A program made the position numbers and the translations under genes. This document shows positions 17,282-26,341 of a DNA stretch of 64,000 bases, piece by piece (position 1 is the first letter of the stretch; the number at the start of each line of letters is the position of its first letter). The notes under the pieces were generated by a model. It had not been told where the DNA came from, did not search any database, and was given only the letters and a program-made list of their open reading frames with translations. The DNA comes from CBDBGD01 sp965205235 (GTDB lineage Bacteria > Chloroflexota > Dehalococcoidia > Lucifugimonadales > UBA1127): the NCBI GenBank assembly GCA_965205235.1, contig CBDBGD010000008.1, forward strand, positions 1 to 64,000. The letters are read 5' to 3'.

Positions 17282-17311
17282 TTGCATTGGCTCTGCCCCC
17301 TATGATATATT
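17282..17311 (+). promoter_or_regulatory. Probable promoter of the nuo operon
   Basis: TTGCAT (17282-17287) and TATATT (17306-17311) are spaced by 18 bases, with nuoA starting 25 bases downstream at 17336. A T-run just upstream (17275-17280) makes this a locally AT-rich spot. Confidence 0.6.
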
Positions 17312-17335
17312 CGCGCCGCCCTATGGAGGGCTGCC

Positions 17336-17722
17336 ATGCTTGAAGACTACTATCGGCTCTATGGCTTCGTCCTCATACTTTCGGTAGTAGCTGTCGCCAT
17401 CCCCACCAGCATGGTGCTCATCTCCTGGCTGTTCCAGCGTCTCCGCGTGCGCCCCTCCAAGCCGGACCCCGTCAAGGAGCAGATCTACGAGTGCGGCATG
17501 GAGACCATCGGCGGCCGCTGGGTGCAGTTCAACTTCCGCTACTACCTGTACGCCCTCCTCTTTCTCCTCTTCGACGTCACCGCAGTGTTCATCTACCCCT
17601 GGGCCATCCGGCTCAAGACGTTGGGCGTGTATGCCCTGCTTGAGCTCCTTGCCTTCGTCGGCATTCTGACACTGGGCTGGGCCTACGCCTGGCGCAAGGG
17701 CGCCTTGGAGTGGAGGAGCTGA
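17336..17722 (+). CDS. nuoA: Complex I subunit NuoA
   Basis: A 128-residue membrane subunit with three hydrophobic helices. The conserved loop KEQIYECGMETIG and FNFRYYLYALLFLLFDV are NuoA hallmarks; the cysteine of YECG lies near the quinone site in the complex. It is the first gene of the proton-pumping quinone reductase operon and lies 4 bases before nuoB. Confidence 0.95.
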   Translation: MLEDYYRLYGFVLILSVVAVAIPTSMVLISWLFQRLRVRPSKPDPVKEQIYECGMETIGGRWVQFNFRYYLYALLFLLFDVTAVFIYPWAIRLKTLGVYALLELLAFVGILTLGWAYAWRKGALEWRS

Positions 17723-17726
17723 CCTG

Positions 17727-18338
17727 ATGGTAGAGGTTCGACTGCAGTCCCCCCTTGACCAGCACACCGGTGAGCTGGATGCCCAAGAGGGCAGCTACAT
17801 CAATCACCTCAAGGCCACCCATACCGAGCAGTTCCCCGACCCCGTTGTCCAGGTGCCGGAAGGCCTTGAGCGAAACCTCATGGTCACCACTATCGACGCG
17901 CTGGTGAACTGGGGGCGACGGTCTGCCGTGTGGCCGGTCTCCTTTGGCCTCGCTTGCTGCGCCTTCGAGATGATGGCCAGCGCCATGTCCCGCTTCGATA
18001 TCGCCCGCTTCGGCATGGAGGCCTTCCGCGCCACCCCCCGCCAGGCCGACCTGATGATCGTGGCGGGCACCGTCACCTGGAAGATGGCCCCCGCCATCGA
18101 GCGTATCTACGCCCAGATGGCCGAGCCCAAGTGGGTCATCTCCATGGGCGCCTGCGCCACCTGCGGCGGGCCCTACTATGACACCTACAGCGTTGTGCCC
18201 GGCGTCAACCGCATCGTGCCGGTCGACGTCTACGTGCCGGGATGCCCGCCGCGGCCGGACGCGTTGCTGTACGGCGTCATGCAGCTCCACGAAAAGATTC
18301 GCAAGTACAGCCTTGCCCACAAACGGGCGGGCGACTGA
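17727..18338 (+). CDS. nuoB: Complex I subunit NuoB
   Basis: A 203-residue peripheral subunit that holds the terminal N2 [4Fe-4S] cluster which passes electrons to quinone. The tandem cysteines (GLACCAFEMMAS) and the pair GACATCGGPYYDTYSVV and VYVPGCPPRPDAL are the expected ligands. Its TGA overlaps the nuoC ATG by one base. Confidence 0.95.
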   Translation: MVEVRLQSPLDQHTGELDAQEGSYINHLKATHTEQFPDPVVQVPEGLERNLMVTTIDALVNWGRRSAVWPVSFGLACCAFEMMASAMSRFDIARFGMEAFRATPRQADLMIVAGTVTWKMAPAIERIYAQMAEPKWVISMGACATCGGPYYDTYSVVPGVNRIVPVDVYVPGCPPRPDALLYGVMQLHEKIRKYSLAHKRAGD

Positions 18339-18784
18339 TGACCACGGCCCTCTCGGGCGAGGACATGGCGCGCCGGCTCCAGCACGCCCACCCCGATGCC
18401 ATGGAGTCCTGGGACGCCGCGTCCGTGTGGGTCACACCAGAGGCGCTCCACGAGGCGTGCCGGTTTTTCAAGGAGACGCCCGGGCTGTCCATGGACTTCC
18501 TCGTAGCCGTGACCGCGGTTGACTACATCGAGTACTTCGAGATGGTCTACCATCTGTTGTCCCTCCAGAACAACCACAGCGCGGTCCTCAAGACACGGCT
18601 CTACGACCGGGATGAGCCCACCGTCGCCTCCGTGGTGGATCTGTGGCGTGGGGCGGAGCTCCAGGAGCGAGAGGTCTGGGACCTCATGGGCGTGCGATTC
18701 ACCGGCCACCCAAACTTGAAGCGAATCCTGACCTGGGAGGGCTTTCCCGGTCATCCCCTCCAAAAGACCCACCTGGGCGGGTAG
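18338..18784 (+). CDS. nuoC: Complex I subunit NuoC
   Basis: A 148-residue 30-kDa-type subunit, at the short end for the family. The C-terminal signature EREVWDLMGVRFTGHPNLKR is clear. ATG 18338 overlaps the nuoB stop (TGATG), so it is preferred to a longer in-frame start inside nuoB. NuoC binds NuoD in the connecting arm of the complex. Confidence 0.93.
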   Translation: MTTALSGEDMARRLQHAHPDAMESWDAASVWVTPEALHEACRFFKETPGLSMDFLVAVTAVDYIEYFEMVYHLLSLQNNHSAVLKTRLYDRDEPTVASVVDLWRGAELQEREVWDLMGVRFTGHPNLKRILTWEGFPGHPLQKTHLGG

Positions 18785-18807
18785 CGAGCGAGAGGCGCAG
18801 CGATAAG

Positions 18808-19905
18808 ATGCAGGTTGAGCCGATCACCATAAACATCGGGCCTCAGCACCCCAGCACGCACGGGGTGTTCCGACTGCGCGTCACCTTTGACGGCGAGGTC
18901 ATCCAGGACCTGGAACCAGTCTTCGGCTATCTGCATCGCGGCACAGAGAAGCTCGCGGAAGAGCGGACCTACACGCAGGTGGTCACCCTGACGGACCGCA
19001 TGGACTACACCGCCTCGATGACCAACAACCAGGCGTACGTGCTGACGGTGGAGAAGCTGGCGGGCATCCAGCCTGCGGAGCGTGGTATGTACCTGCGGGT
19101 CATCGCCGCCGAGCTGCAGCGTGTCGCGAGCCACCTGATGGCTATCGGCTTCCTGATTCAGGACCTCGGCGCCATGGGTACCCCGTTGATGTACTGCTTC
19201 CGCGAGCGCGAGCGCATCCTCGACCTGTTCGAGATGCTCTGCGGCGCCCGCATCACCGTCAGCTACATGCGACCCGGCGGGGTGTTCCAGGACGCCCCCG
19301 ACGACTTCTGGCCGGCCCTTCGCATGTTGCTGGACGAGTTGCCCCACTACATCGACGAGTTGGAGCGCCTCCTCACCGAGAACGAGGTCCTCCTGGTCCG
19401 CACCAAGGGCGTTGGTGTCTTGGACGCAGATCTGGCCGTCAACGCATCGGTCAGCGGGCCGAACCTCCGGGCCAGCGGCGTCTCCTGGGACCTGCGCAAG
19501 GCCGACCCCTACGAGGTCTACGACCGCGTCGACTTCCGGATTGCCGTCGGCAGTCGCGGCGACTCCTATGACCGGCTTGTCGTCCGCATCCTGGAGATGC
19601 GTGAGAGCCTTCGCATCGTCGAGCAGTGCGTCCGGGACATCCCCGCCGGCCCCGTTCGCGCCGAGGTGCCCCACTTCCCGCGGCCTCCCGTCGGCGAGGC
19701 CTACGCTCATGTCGAAGGGCCCAAGGGCGAGTTGGGGTTCTACATGGTCAGCGACGGCGGCGTCTCCCCCTACCGCTGCAAAGTCCGCTCCCCATCCTTC
19801 ATCAACCTAACGGTGCTCAAAGACCTGCTCATCGGCTGGAAGATTGCCGACCTCATGGTGATCTTCGGCAGCATCGACGTGAACATGGGGGAGGTGGACC
19901 GCTAG
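18808..19905 (+). CDS. nuoD: Complex I subunit NuoD
   Basis: A 365-residue 49-kDa-type subunit forming the quinone pocket with NuoB. Expected stretches are NIGPQHPSTHGVFRLRV at the start (the HPSTHG loop contacts quinone), the GYLHRGTEKLAE motif and the end DVNMGEVDR. ATG 18808 is chosen because the family begins just there; longer upstream reading runs into nuoC. Length is slightly below the usual 380-400. Confidence 0.95.
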   Translation: MQVEPITINIGPQHPSTHGVFRLRVTFDGEVIQDLEPVFGYLHRGTEKLAEERTYTQVVTLTDRMDYTASMTNNQAYVLTVEKLAGIQPAERGMYLRVIAAELQRVASHLMAIGFLIQDLGAMGTPLMYCFRERERILDLFEMLCGARITVSYMRPGGVFQDAPDDFWPALRMLLDELPHYIDELERLLTENEVLLVRTKGVGVLDADLAVNASVSGPNLRASGVSWDLRKADPYEVYDRVDFRIAVGSRGDSYDRLVVRILEMRESLRIVEQCVRDIPAGPVRAEVPHFPRPPVGEAYAHVEGPKGELGFYMVSDGGVSPYRCKVRSPSFINLTVLKDLLIGWKIADLMVIFGSIDVNMGEVDR

Positions 19906-19907
19906 CC

Positions 19908-21119
19908 ATGGGCCCCATCCTCTCCCAGAACGTGATCTACCGCCCCGTCTACAACTTCTTCGACGGGCTTCTACCGGAGTCACTCGACTGGTTGGCCTAC
20001 GTCATTGCCGGCCTCACCATCGTCCTCATCCTCGTCAACGCCCTGCTGCTCCTTACGTCGCTCTTCGTCTTCTCCCTGCGGCGTCTGCTCGGACTGTTCC
20101 AGACCCGGCTCGGCCCCAACCGAGTGGGGCCATTTGGTGCTTTGCAGCCCTTTGCGGATATCCTCAAGCTGCTCATGAAGGAGGACCTGCGGCCCAGGCT
20201 CGCCGACCCTCTGCTCTTCACCGCCGCGCCGGTGCTCATGGTGGCCCCCGTGTTCATCATCCTGGCCATCGTCCCCTTCGGGCGAGACTCCTTCCTCGCC
20301 GACCTCAACGTGGCCGTGCTCTTCTTCATCGGCGTCACAACCGTGTCTACCCTGGCGGTCTTCCTCGCCGGTTGGGGATCGGGCAACCGCTACGCGCTCA
20401 TCGGCGCGGTGCGGGCCGTGGCACAGCTCGTGAGCTACGAGGTGCCCATGGTCCTTTCCCTTGTGGGCGTCCTCTTGCTCGCCGGCACCATGTCCTTGGT
20501 GGGCGTGGTAGAGGCCCAGCGCCTCCCCTTCATCGTGCTTCAGCCCCTGGGGTTCTTCATCTTCCTCCTCGCGGCCTCAGCGGAGATGAACTGGAGCCCC
20601 TTCGACCTGCTGGAGGCGGAGTCCGAGCTGACGGCCGGGTTCCACACCGAGTACAGCGGCGCCAAGTTCGCCCTGTTCCAGCTCGCGGAGATGGGCTCCG
20701 TGGTCGTCTTCTCCGGCATCATCGCCACGCTCTTCCTGCGGGGCTGGGAGAACCCCTTCGGCCCCATCGGCTGGCCCGAGGTCCTGCCCACCCACGTCTG
20801 GTTCCTCCTCAAGGTCTTTGCAATCATCTTCCTCCTGATCTGGGTGCGGGCCACGGTCGTGCGTCTGCGCGTCGACCAGGTGATGGCCTTTGCCTGGAAG
20901 GTGCTGTTCCCCCTGGCGGTGATCAACATGTTCGTCACCGCGGCCTTGGTCGTCGTATGGCCGGAGCCCACCACGGCCCAGCTCTGGGCGATGGCCGCCG
21001 TCAACTGGGTCGTGGCCGTTGCCTGCATCGCCGGGGCCAGCCTGCTGTTGGAGCGTAATCGAAAGCTCCCGGCGGCCACTGTGAAGCTCGTCCAAGTTCC
21101 TTCGGCGGAGGTGCGCTGA
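19908..21119 (+). CDS. nuoH: Complex I subunit NuoH
   Basis: A 403-residue membrane subunit with about eight helices. It carries the conserved quinone-chamber loops QTRLGPNRVGPFGALQPFAD and PFDLLEAESELTAGFHTEYS. It links the peripheral arm to the proton pumps. It starts 2 bases after nuoD, and its stop overlaps the nuoI ATG. Confidence 0.95.
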   Translation: MGPILSQNVIYRPVYNFFDGLLPESLDWLAYVIAGLTIVLILVNALLLLTSLFVFSLRRLLGLFQTRLGPNRVGPFGALQPFADILKLLMKEDLRPRLADPLLFTAAPVLMVAPVFIILAIVPFGRDSFLADLNVAVLFFIGVTTVSTLAVFLAGWGSGNRYALIGAVRAVAQLVSYEVPMVLSLVGVLLLAGTMSLVGVVEAQRLPFIVLQPLGFFIFLLAASAEMNWSPFDLLEAESELTAGFHTEYSGAKFALFQLAEMGSVVVFSGIIATLFLRGWENPFGPIGWPEVLPTHVWFLLKVFAIIFLLIWVRATVVRLRVDQVMAFAWKVLFPLAVINMFVTAALVVVWPEPTTAQLWAMAAVNWVVAVACIAGASLLLERNRKLPAATVKLVQVPSAEVR

Positions 21120-21679
21120 TGCCCTATGGCGTTGGTATTGCCAAGGGAATGATGGTGACGATGCGGAACCTGTTCCGCCGTCACACGACGGTGCAGTACC
21201 CCGAGGAGCGTTTGACCCAGCACCCCCGGTTTCGAGGCGAGGACTTCGTCTGGTACGAGGAGCGCTGCACCGGCTGTGCGAGCTGCGCCAAGTACTGCCC
21301 CCTGGGCATCATCCGCATCGTGACCAGCCCCGGCGGTCAGCAGACCCCCGAAGGCGAGAAGTACACCCTTGAGGTCTTCGACATCGAGCTCGCGCGCTGC
21401 ATGTTTTGCGGCCTGTGCGTGGAGGCGTGTCCCTACGACGCCCTGCACATGGGCAGCGGCTTCGAGCGCGGCCGCTACCGCAGGGCCGACTTGGTGATTC
21501 CCATCGAGGAGCTCCGACAGGCCCCCAAGCGGCCCAGCACGTGGCAGCGGCCCCAGCTTGAGGAGCGCGGCTACAACCCCTTCGGCGGCCCCGCGCTGTC
21601 GTGGCGAGAGGTGGGCCGTGAGCAGACCGTGGCCCCCACGTACGAGGAGATGCAGGACCGCTGGGTGAAGGACCGATGA
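21119..21679 (+). CDS. nuoI: Complex I subunit NuoI
   Basis: A 186-residue ferredoxin-like subunit with two [4Fe-4S] motifs (CTGCASCAKYCP and CMFCGLCVEACP), the N6a and N6b clusters that feed NuoB. In complexes lacking NuoEFG this subunit is the likely docking point for a soluble donor such as ferredoxin. It starts by overlap with nuoH and ends by a 4-base overlap with nuoJ. Confidence 0.95.
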   Translation: MPYGVGIAKGMMVTMRNLFRRHTTVQYPEERLTQHPRFRGEDFVWYEERCTGCASCAKYCPLGIIRIVTSPGGQQTPEGEKYTLEVFDIELARCMFCGLCVEACPYDALHMGSGFERGRYRRADLVIPIEELRQAPKRPSTWQRPQLEERGYNPFGGPALSWREVGREQTVAPTYEEMQDRWVKDR

Positions 21680-22221
21680 CCCCCACCGGCATCGAGACCA
21701 CGCCCGCTTTCACGATCATCTGGTGGGCCGTCGCAGCCACCAGCGTTGGCGGCGCTCTTCTCGTCATTCTGCTCCCCGACCTCCTCAAAGCAGCCTTGTC
21801 GCTCGTGGTCTCCTTCTTGGCTGTGGCCGCCCTCTTTGTCATGCTCAACGCCGAGTTCTTGGCCGTCGTGCAGCTCCTCATCTACGCCGGCGCCATCCCC
21901 ATCCTCATCATCTTCGCGGTCCTGGTCATGCGGGACGTCCAGCGCGGCAACCCCTTCAACCGGCTCCGGGTTCCGGCAGGGTTTCTTGCCACCCTGGTGC
22001 TGGGCCTCATCCTCTTTGTCACCTTCGACACCAAGTGGGACCTGCTGGAGGATGCGACGCTGACCGCAGGCGAGCAGCAGCAGGCCGCCGAGGTCTACGG
22101 CAACAGCGTCCCTGCGATCGCAGACCTGCTTCTGAACAACTACGCCCTGGCCCTTGAGGTCGCAGCCGTCCTTCTCCTGGCGGCGATGGTCGGCGCCATG
22201 GCCCTGGTCAGGGAGCGTTGA
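21676..22221 (+). CDS. nuoJ: Complex I subunit NuoJ
   Basis: A 181-residue membrane subunit with about five hydrophobic helices. AEFLAVVQLLIYAGAIPILI is the conserved helix (pi-bulge region) of NuoJ. Its ATG overlaps the nuoI stop in ATGA. Confidence 0.93.
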   Translation: MTPTGIETTPAFTIIWWAVAATSVGGALLVILLPDLLKAALSLVVSFLAVAALFVMLNAEFLAVVQLLIYAGAIPILIIFAVLVMRDVQRGNPFNRLRVPAGFLATLVLGLILFVTFDTKWDLLEDATLTAGEQQQAAEVYGNSVPAIADLLLNNYALALEVAAVLLLAAMVGAMALVRER

Positions 22222-22222
22222 C

Positions 22223-22558
22223 GTGATTGGCCTCACCCACTACCTGGCCCTTTCCGGCATCATCTTCAGCATTGGCCTCTACGGGGCGCTGACCAAGCGC
22301 AACGCCATCGCCATCCTGATGGCGATCGAGCTCATGTTCAATGCCGTGAACGTGGCGGTCGTATCCATGGCCCGCTACACCGTGCCCATCGGCATCGGCG
22401 ATGGCGACTTCGGCGTGCTGCTCACGGGCCAGGTCTTCGCCATCTTCGTCATCACCGTGGCCGCGGCGGAGGTCGCTCTTGGCCTCGCCATCGTGCTGGC
22501 CATCTTCCGAAACCGGCAGACGGTCGACGTCAGCCAGATGGACCTTATGAAGCGCTAG
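22223..22558 (+). CDS. nuoK: Complex I subunit NuoK
   Basis: A 111-residue, three-helix antiporter-like subunit. The GTG at 22223 is one base past the nuoJ stop and gives the normal family start (IGLTHYLALSGIIFSIGLYG). The conserved MAIELMFNAVNV carries the membrane Glu needed for proton transfer, and AAAEVALGLAI carries the second. Confidence 0.94.
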   Translation: MIGLTHYLALSGIIFSIGLYGALTKRNAIAILMAIELMFNAVNVAVVSMARYTVPIGIGDGDFGVLLTGQVFAIFVITVAAAEVALGLAIVLAIFRNRQTVDVSQMDLMKR

Positions 22559-22647
22559 GCATTGTGTGCCCCGATGCGCGGCTGCTGCCGTTCGGGGCCG
22601 GGAACAGACTCGAAGCGGTGAAGTCCGCTGAGCGAGGCGTATCTGGG

Positions 22648-22842
22648 ATGTGGGTTGAGTTCAAGCGGGTGCCCAACCTGATGTCCGCCGAGATGTGGAA
22701 GGACACCTTGGAGGCGGAAGGACTCCCTTGCCGCGTCCTGCCCGAGGGCGACATCCGCGATTGGGGCGAGTCCGTCCCCTTTGTCGTCTACGTCCCCAAG
22801 GGCCGCGAGCATGTCGCCGAAGAGATCCTGAGGAAGCTGTAG
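22648..22842 (+). CDS. DUF2007-like small protein inserted in the nuo operon
   Basis: A 64-residue protein beginning MWVEFKRVPNLMSAEMWKDT and containing LEAEGLPCRVLPEGD and VPFVVYVPKGREHVAEEIL, a fold resembling DUF2007 putative signal-transducing proteins. ATG 22648 is chosen because the family starts just before its first strand; a longer reading to 22564 gives unlikely sequence. It sits between nuoK and nuoL, one base before nuoL, and must share their transcript. Its role in the complex is unknown. Confidence 0.75.
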   Translation: MWVEFKRVPNLMSAEMWKDTLEAEGLPCRVLPEGDIRDWGESVPFVVYVPKGREHVAEEILRKL

Positions 22843-22843
22843 C

Positions 22844-24853
22844 ATGACCGAGGCTTGGGCCTGGACCATCTTCTTCCTTCCCCTGGCCTCCTTCGTGGTC
22901 ATTGCCTTTGTCATTCGTCCCTTCTTCAACCGACAGGCTGAGCTGGCCGGCTATCTCACCATTGCCGCCGTCGCGGGTTCCCTCGTCCTCTCCCTCTGGG
23001 CCCTTGCCGAGACCCGCGGCCACGAGGGCCCCATCGGGTGGGACTCCCACCTCTGGTTCACCGTGGGCGGCCTGGAGGTCCGCATCGGCATCCTCCTCGA
23101 CTCGCTCACGGCCGTGATGGCCGTGGTGGTCTGCGGCGTCAGCCTCATGGTGCAGGTCTACTCCCAGGGCTACATGCGCGGCGACCCCGGCTACGCTCGA
23201 TACTACGCCTTCATGTCGCTCTTCACCGCCTCCATGCTGGGCCTCGTGCTGGCCCGGAGCATCCTCCAGATGTACGTCTTCTGGGAGCTGGTGGGCCTCT
23301 GCTCCTACCTGCTCATCGGCTTCTGGTACCACCGGCCCTCCGCAGCCCGGGCTGCGATGAAGGCATTCGTCGTGACCCGGCTGGGCGACCTCGGCTTCCT
23401 CCTCGCCATCCTCTACCTCTTCTTCCACCAGGGCGCGTTCCAGGCGGCGGGGCTAAACCCCTTGGAGATTCCCGACATCCACGCCGCCGCGGTCGGCGGC
23501 CTCATCGGGGTCGGCGCGCTGACGTGGATCGCCATCGGCATCTTCGCCGGCGCTGCGGGCAAGTCGGCTCAGTTCCCCCTCCACGTCTGGCTGCCCGACG
23601 CCATGGAGGGTCCCACGCCCGTCAGCGCCCTGATCCACGCTGCGACCATGGTTGCAGCCGGCGTCTTCCTGGTCGCCCGCTTCTTCCCCGTCTTCGACGC
23701 CGCCCCCGACGCCATGACCCTGGTGGCGATCATCGGCGGCTTCACGGCCCTCTTCGCCGCCTCCATGGCCATGGTCATGTACGACATCAAGCGAGTCGTG
23801 GCCTACTCCACCATCAGCCAGCTTGGGTACATGATGCTTGCCCTGGGGGTGGGCGCCTATGCCGTAGCCATCTTCCACCTCTTCACCCACGCCTTCTTCA
23901 AGGCACTGCTGTTCCTGGGCGCGGGCAGCGCCAACCACGCCACCGGCACCTTCGACATGCGCTACATGGGCGGCCTGCGCCGCTACCAGCCGTGGACCTA
24001 TTGGGCCTTCCTCGCAGCGTCGCTGAGCTTGGCTGGAGTCTTCCCGCTCGCGGGTTTTTGGAGCAAGGACGAGATTCTGGGCCAGGCCTGGCTCTTTGGA
24101 GGGCCGGTGGGTGTGACGGTCTTCCTCCTGGGCGCGGCGACTGCCTTTATGACGGCCTTCTACATCTTCCGCGTCCTCTTCATGACCTTCCACGGCGACT
24201 TCCGCGGCGGCGTCGAAGCCGAGAAGCAGGCCGCGGGCAGCACCGTCGGAGCGGCTAGCGCCGACGACGAAGCGTCCGGCCACGGCGGCGTCCACCTGGC
24301 CGAGTCCCCCTCCTCCATGGTTCTCCCGATGCTCATCCTGGCCGTGCTCTCCGTGGCCGTCGGTGTCATCGTGAACCCCCCGTTCGAGCTTCTCTCCGTC
24401 CCCGCCCACTGGCTCTCGCATCTCCTGGACTACTCCCTGAAGCCCTTGGGCTTCGACTTCGCCACGCCGAAGATTGCGCTGTGGATCGCCGCCCTCTCCG
24501 TAGGCCTTGCCGTGGCCGGGATCGCCCTGGCATGGCTGCTCTACGGCGCCCGACGGAAGGTCGCGTGGAAGATGGACCTACCGTCCGTGCATCGAGTCCT
24601 GAGTCGACGCTACTACATGGACGAGCTGTATGAGGGACAGCTGACGGACAGGGTGTTCTACCGCTCCCTCTGCGACCTCCTTGACCGGTTCGACAAGAAC
24701 TGGGTGGACGAGGTCGCGGAGAAACTGGGGGCGCTTGGGCGGAACGTGGGCCGGGCCATGGCCCTGGTCCAGACGGGGCAGTTGCAGGCGTACGGTACCG
24801 CCATGACCGTGGGTTTGGGCATCATTGTCATTGCGTACTACATCTGGGGGTAG
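22844..24853 (+). CDS. nuoL: Complex I subunit NuoL
   Basis: A 669-residue antiporter-like subunit with about 16 hydrophobic segments. Conserved stretches are YVFWELVGLCSYLLIGFWYH (key Glu), FPLHVWLPDAMEGPTPVSAL and DIKRVVAYSTISQLGYMMLA (key Lys). The C-terminus carries the RRYYMDELYEG stretch typical of the lateral helix region. It is one of three proton pumps in the complex. Confidence 0.95.
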   Translation: MTEAWAWTIFFLPLASFVVIAFVIRPFFNRQAELAGYLTIAAVAGSLVLSLWALAETRGHEGPIGWDSHLWFTVGGLEVRIGILLDSLTAVMAVVVCGVSLMVQVYSQGYMRGDPGYARYYAFMSLFTASMLGLVLARSILQMYVFWELVGLCSYLLIGFWYHRPSAARAAMKAFVVTRLGDLGFLLAILYLFFHQGAFQAAGLNPLEIPDIHAAAVGGLIGVGALTWIAIGIFAGAAGKSAQFPLHVWLPDAMEGPTPVSALIHAATMVAAGVFLVARFFPVFDAAPDAMTLVAIIGGFTALFAASMAMVMYDIKRVVAYSTISQLGYMMLALGVGAYAVAIFHLFTHAFFKALLFLGAGSANHATGTFDMRYMGGLRRYQPWTYWAFLAASLSLAGVFPLAGFWSKDEILGQAWLFGGPVGVTVFLLGAATAFMTAFYIFRVLFMTFHGDFRGGVEAEKQAAGSTVGAASADDEASGHGGVHLAESPSSMVLPMLILAVLSVAVGVIVNPPFELLSVPAHWLSHLLDYSLKPLGFDFATPKIALWIAALSVGLAVAGIALAWLLYGARRKVAWKMDLPSVHRVLSRRYYMDELYEGQLTDRVFYRSLCDLLDRFDKNWVDEVAEKLGALGRNVGRAMALVQTGQLQAYGTAMTVGLGIIVIAYYIWG

Positions 24854-24859
24854 AGCGAG

Positions 24860-26332
24860 GTGCTGACGGCGACGGTATTCCTTCCCCTGGCCGGAGCGCT
24901 GGTCATCGCCGCTCTGCTAGACGGTCGGCGGGCCAAGCTCTTCGCCGTCGCCGTCTTTATCGTCGACTTCCTGCTGGCGGCCATCATCTTCGGCGGCTAC
25001 GACCGCGCCGAGGGCGGCCTCCAGTGGGTCGAGCGCTACGCCGGCTGGGTCCCCTTCCTCGACATCCAGTATTACCTGGGCGTCGACGGGCTCAGCGCGC
25101 CCCTCGTCCTGCTCACGGGGCTGCTGGGGCTTGCCGCAGTCTTCAGCTCCTGGAGCATCAAGGAACGGCTGAAGGAATACTTCGCTGCGCTGCTGGTGTT
25201 GCAGACCGCCGTGATGGGCGTCTTTGCCGCGCAGGACTTCATCCTCTTCTTCATCTTCTGGGAGCTTGAGCTCATCCCCATGTACTTCCTCATCGCCATC
25301 TGGGGCAGCGGGGCGCGCCCCCAGCACTCCGCGATGAAGTTCCTGGTCTTCACATTCCTTGGCAGCGCGTTCATGCTCGTCGGCATTCTCGCCCTCTACT
25401 TCTCCGCGGGCGTGGGCACGTTCGATATGGCGACTCTGGCCGCCACCGACTTCGGCGGCCTGGTCCTGCCGATGCAGGTGGTCTTCGCCTTCTTCCTGAT
25501 CGCCTTTGCCGTGAAGCTGCCCGTCTGGCCCCTCCACACCTGGCTCCCCGACGCCCACACCGACGCCCCCACTGCGGTCAGCGTCATGCTCGCGGGCGTG
25601 CTCCTGAAGATGGGCGGCTACGGCATCCTGCGGGTGAACGTCGGCATGTTCCCGGACCTGGCCCAGGACGCCGCCCTCGCGATAGCCGTGCTCGCGGTCA
25701 TCAACATCCTGTACGGCGCGATGGTGACCCTGCGCCAGACCGACCTCAAACGCCTGATCGCCTTCAGCAGCATCAGCCACATGGGCTACGTACTCCTGGG
25801 CGTGGCCTCCATCGGTGCGGCTGAGGCCGTCTCGCCCATTGGCCTGACCGGCGCTGCCATGCAGATGTTCACCCACGGCACAATTACCGGACTCCTCTTC
25901 GTCGGCGTGGGTCTGGTCTACGACAAGGCCCACACGCGCCACATCCCCGACCTCGGCGGCCTTGCCGCTCGAATGCCCTTCGTCGCGATCGTCTTCGCCG
26001 TTGCCGGCATGGCGTCCCTGGGCCTCCCAGCGACCAGCGGGTTCGTCTCGGAGGTCATGGTCTTCCTGGGCACCTTCCCCGTCTTCGGCGTGCTGACCAC
26101 CCTGGGCGTGGTGGGCATCCTGATAACTGCGGGCTACATCCTGTGGACGCTCCAGCGAACGCTTTTCGGGCCCACGCCCCAGCGCTGGGCCCACCTTGAA
26201 GATGCCAGTCCGGTCGAGGCCGTTGCCCCTGTCCTCCTGGTCGTCGCCATTCTCGTGGTGGGGATCTATCCGGGCTTCCTCACGGACGTATTCTCAACGG
26301 GTGTTGGGGAGATCCGTCTCCCCTTTGCATAG
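24860..26332 (+). CDS. nuoM: Complex I subunit NuoM
   Basis: A 490-residue antiporter-like subunit starting at GTG 24860, 6 bases after nuoL. The pump motifs FFIFWELELIPMYFLIAIWG, LPVWPLHTWLPDAHTDAPTA and TDLKRLIAFSSISHMGYVLL contain the essential Glu and Lys residues. Length is normal. Confidence 0.95.
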   Translation: MLTATVFLPLAGALVIAALLDGRRAKLFAVAVFIVDFLLAAIIFGGYDRAEGGLQWVERYAGWVPFLDIQYYLGVDGLSAPLVLLTGLLGLAAVFSSWSIKERLKEYFAALLVLQTAVMGVFAAQDFILFFIFWELELIPMYFLIAIWGSGARPQHSAMKFLVFTFLGSAFMLVGILALYFSAGVGTFDMATLAATDFGGLVLPMQVVFAFFLIAFAVKLPVWPLHTWLPDAHTDAPTAVSVMLAGVLLKMGGYGILRVNVGMFPDLAQDAALAIAVLAVINILYGAMVTLRQTDLKRLIAFSSISHMGYVLLGVASIGAAEAVSPIGLTGAAMQMFTHGTITGLLFVGVGLVYDKAHTRHIPDLGGLAARMPFVAIVFAVAGMASLGLPATSGFVSEVMVFLGTFPVFGVLTTLGVVGILITAGYILWTLQRTLFGPTPQRWAHLEDASPVEAVAPVLLVVAILVVGIYPGFLTDVFSTGVGEIRLPFA

Positions 26333-26341
26333 GATGCCGTC

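Noticed and set aside
23038..24258. 406-residue Arg/Pro-rich frame over nuoL
   Set aside because: Shadow frame of nuoL in the same strand, without any domain.
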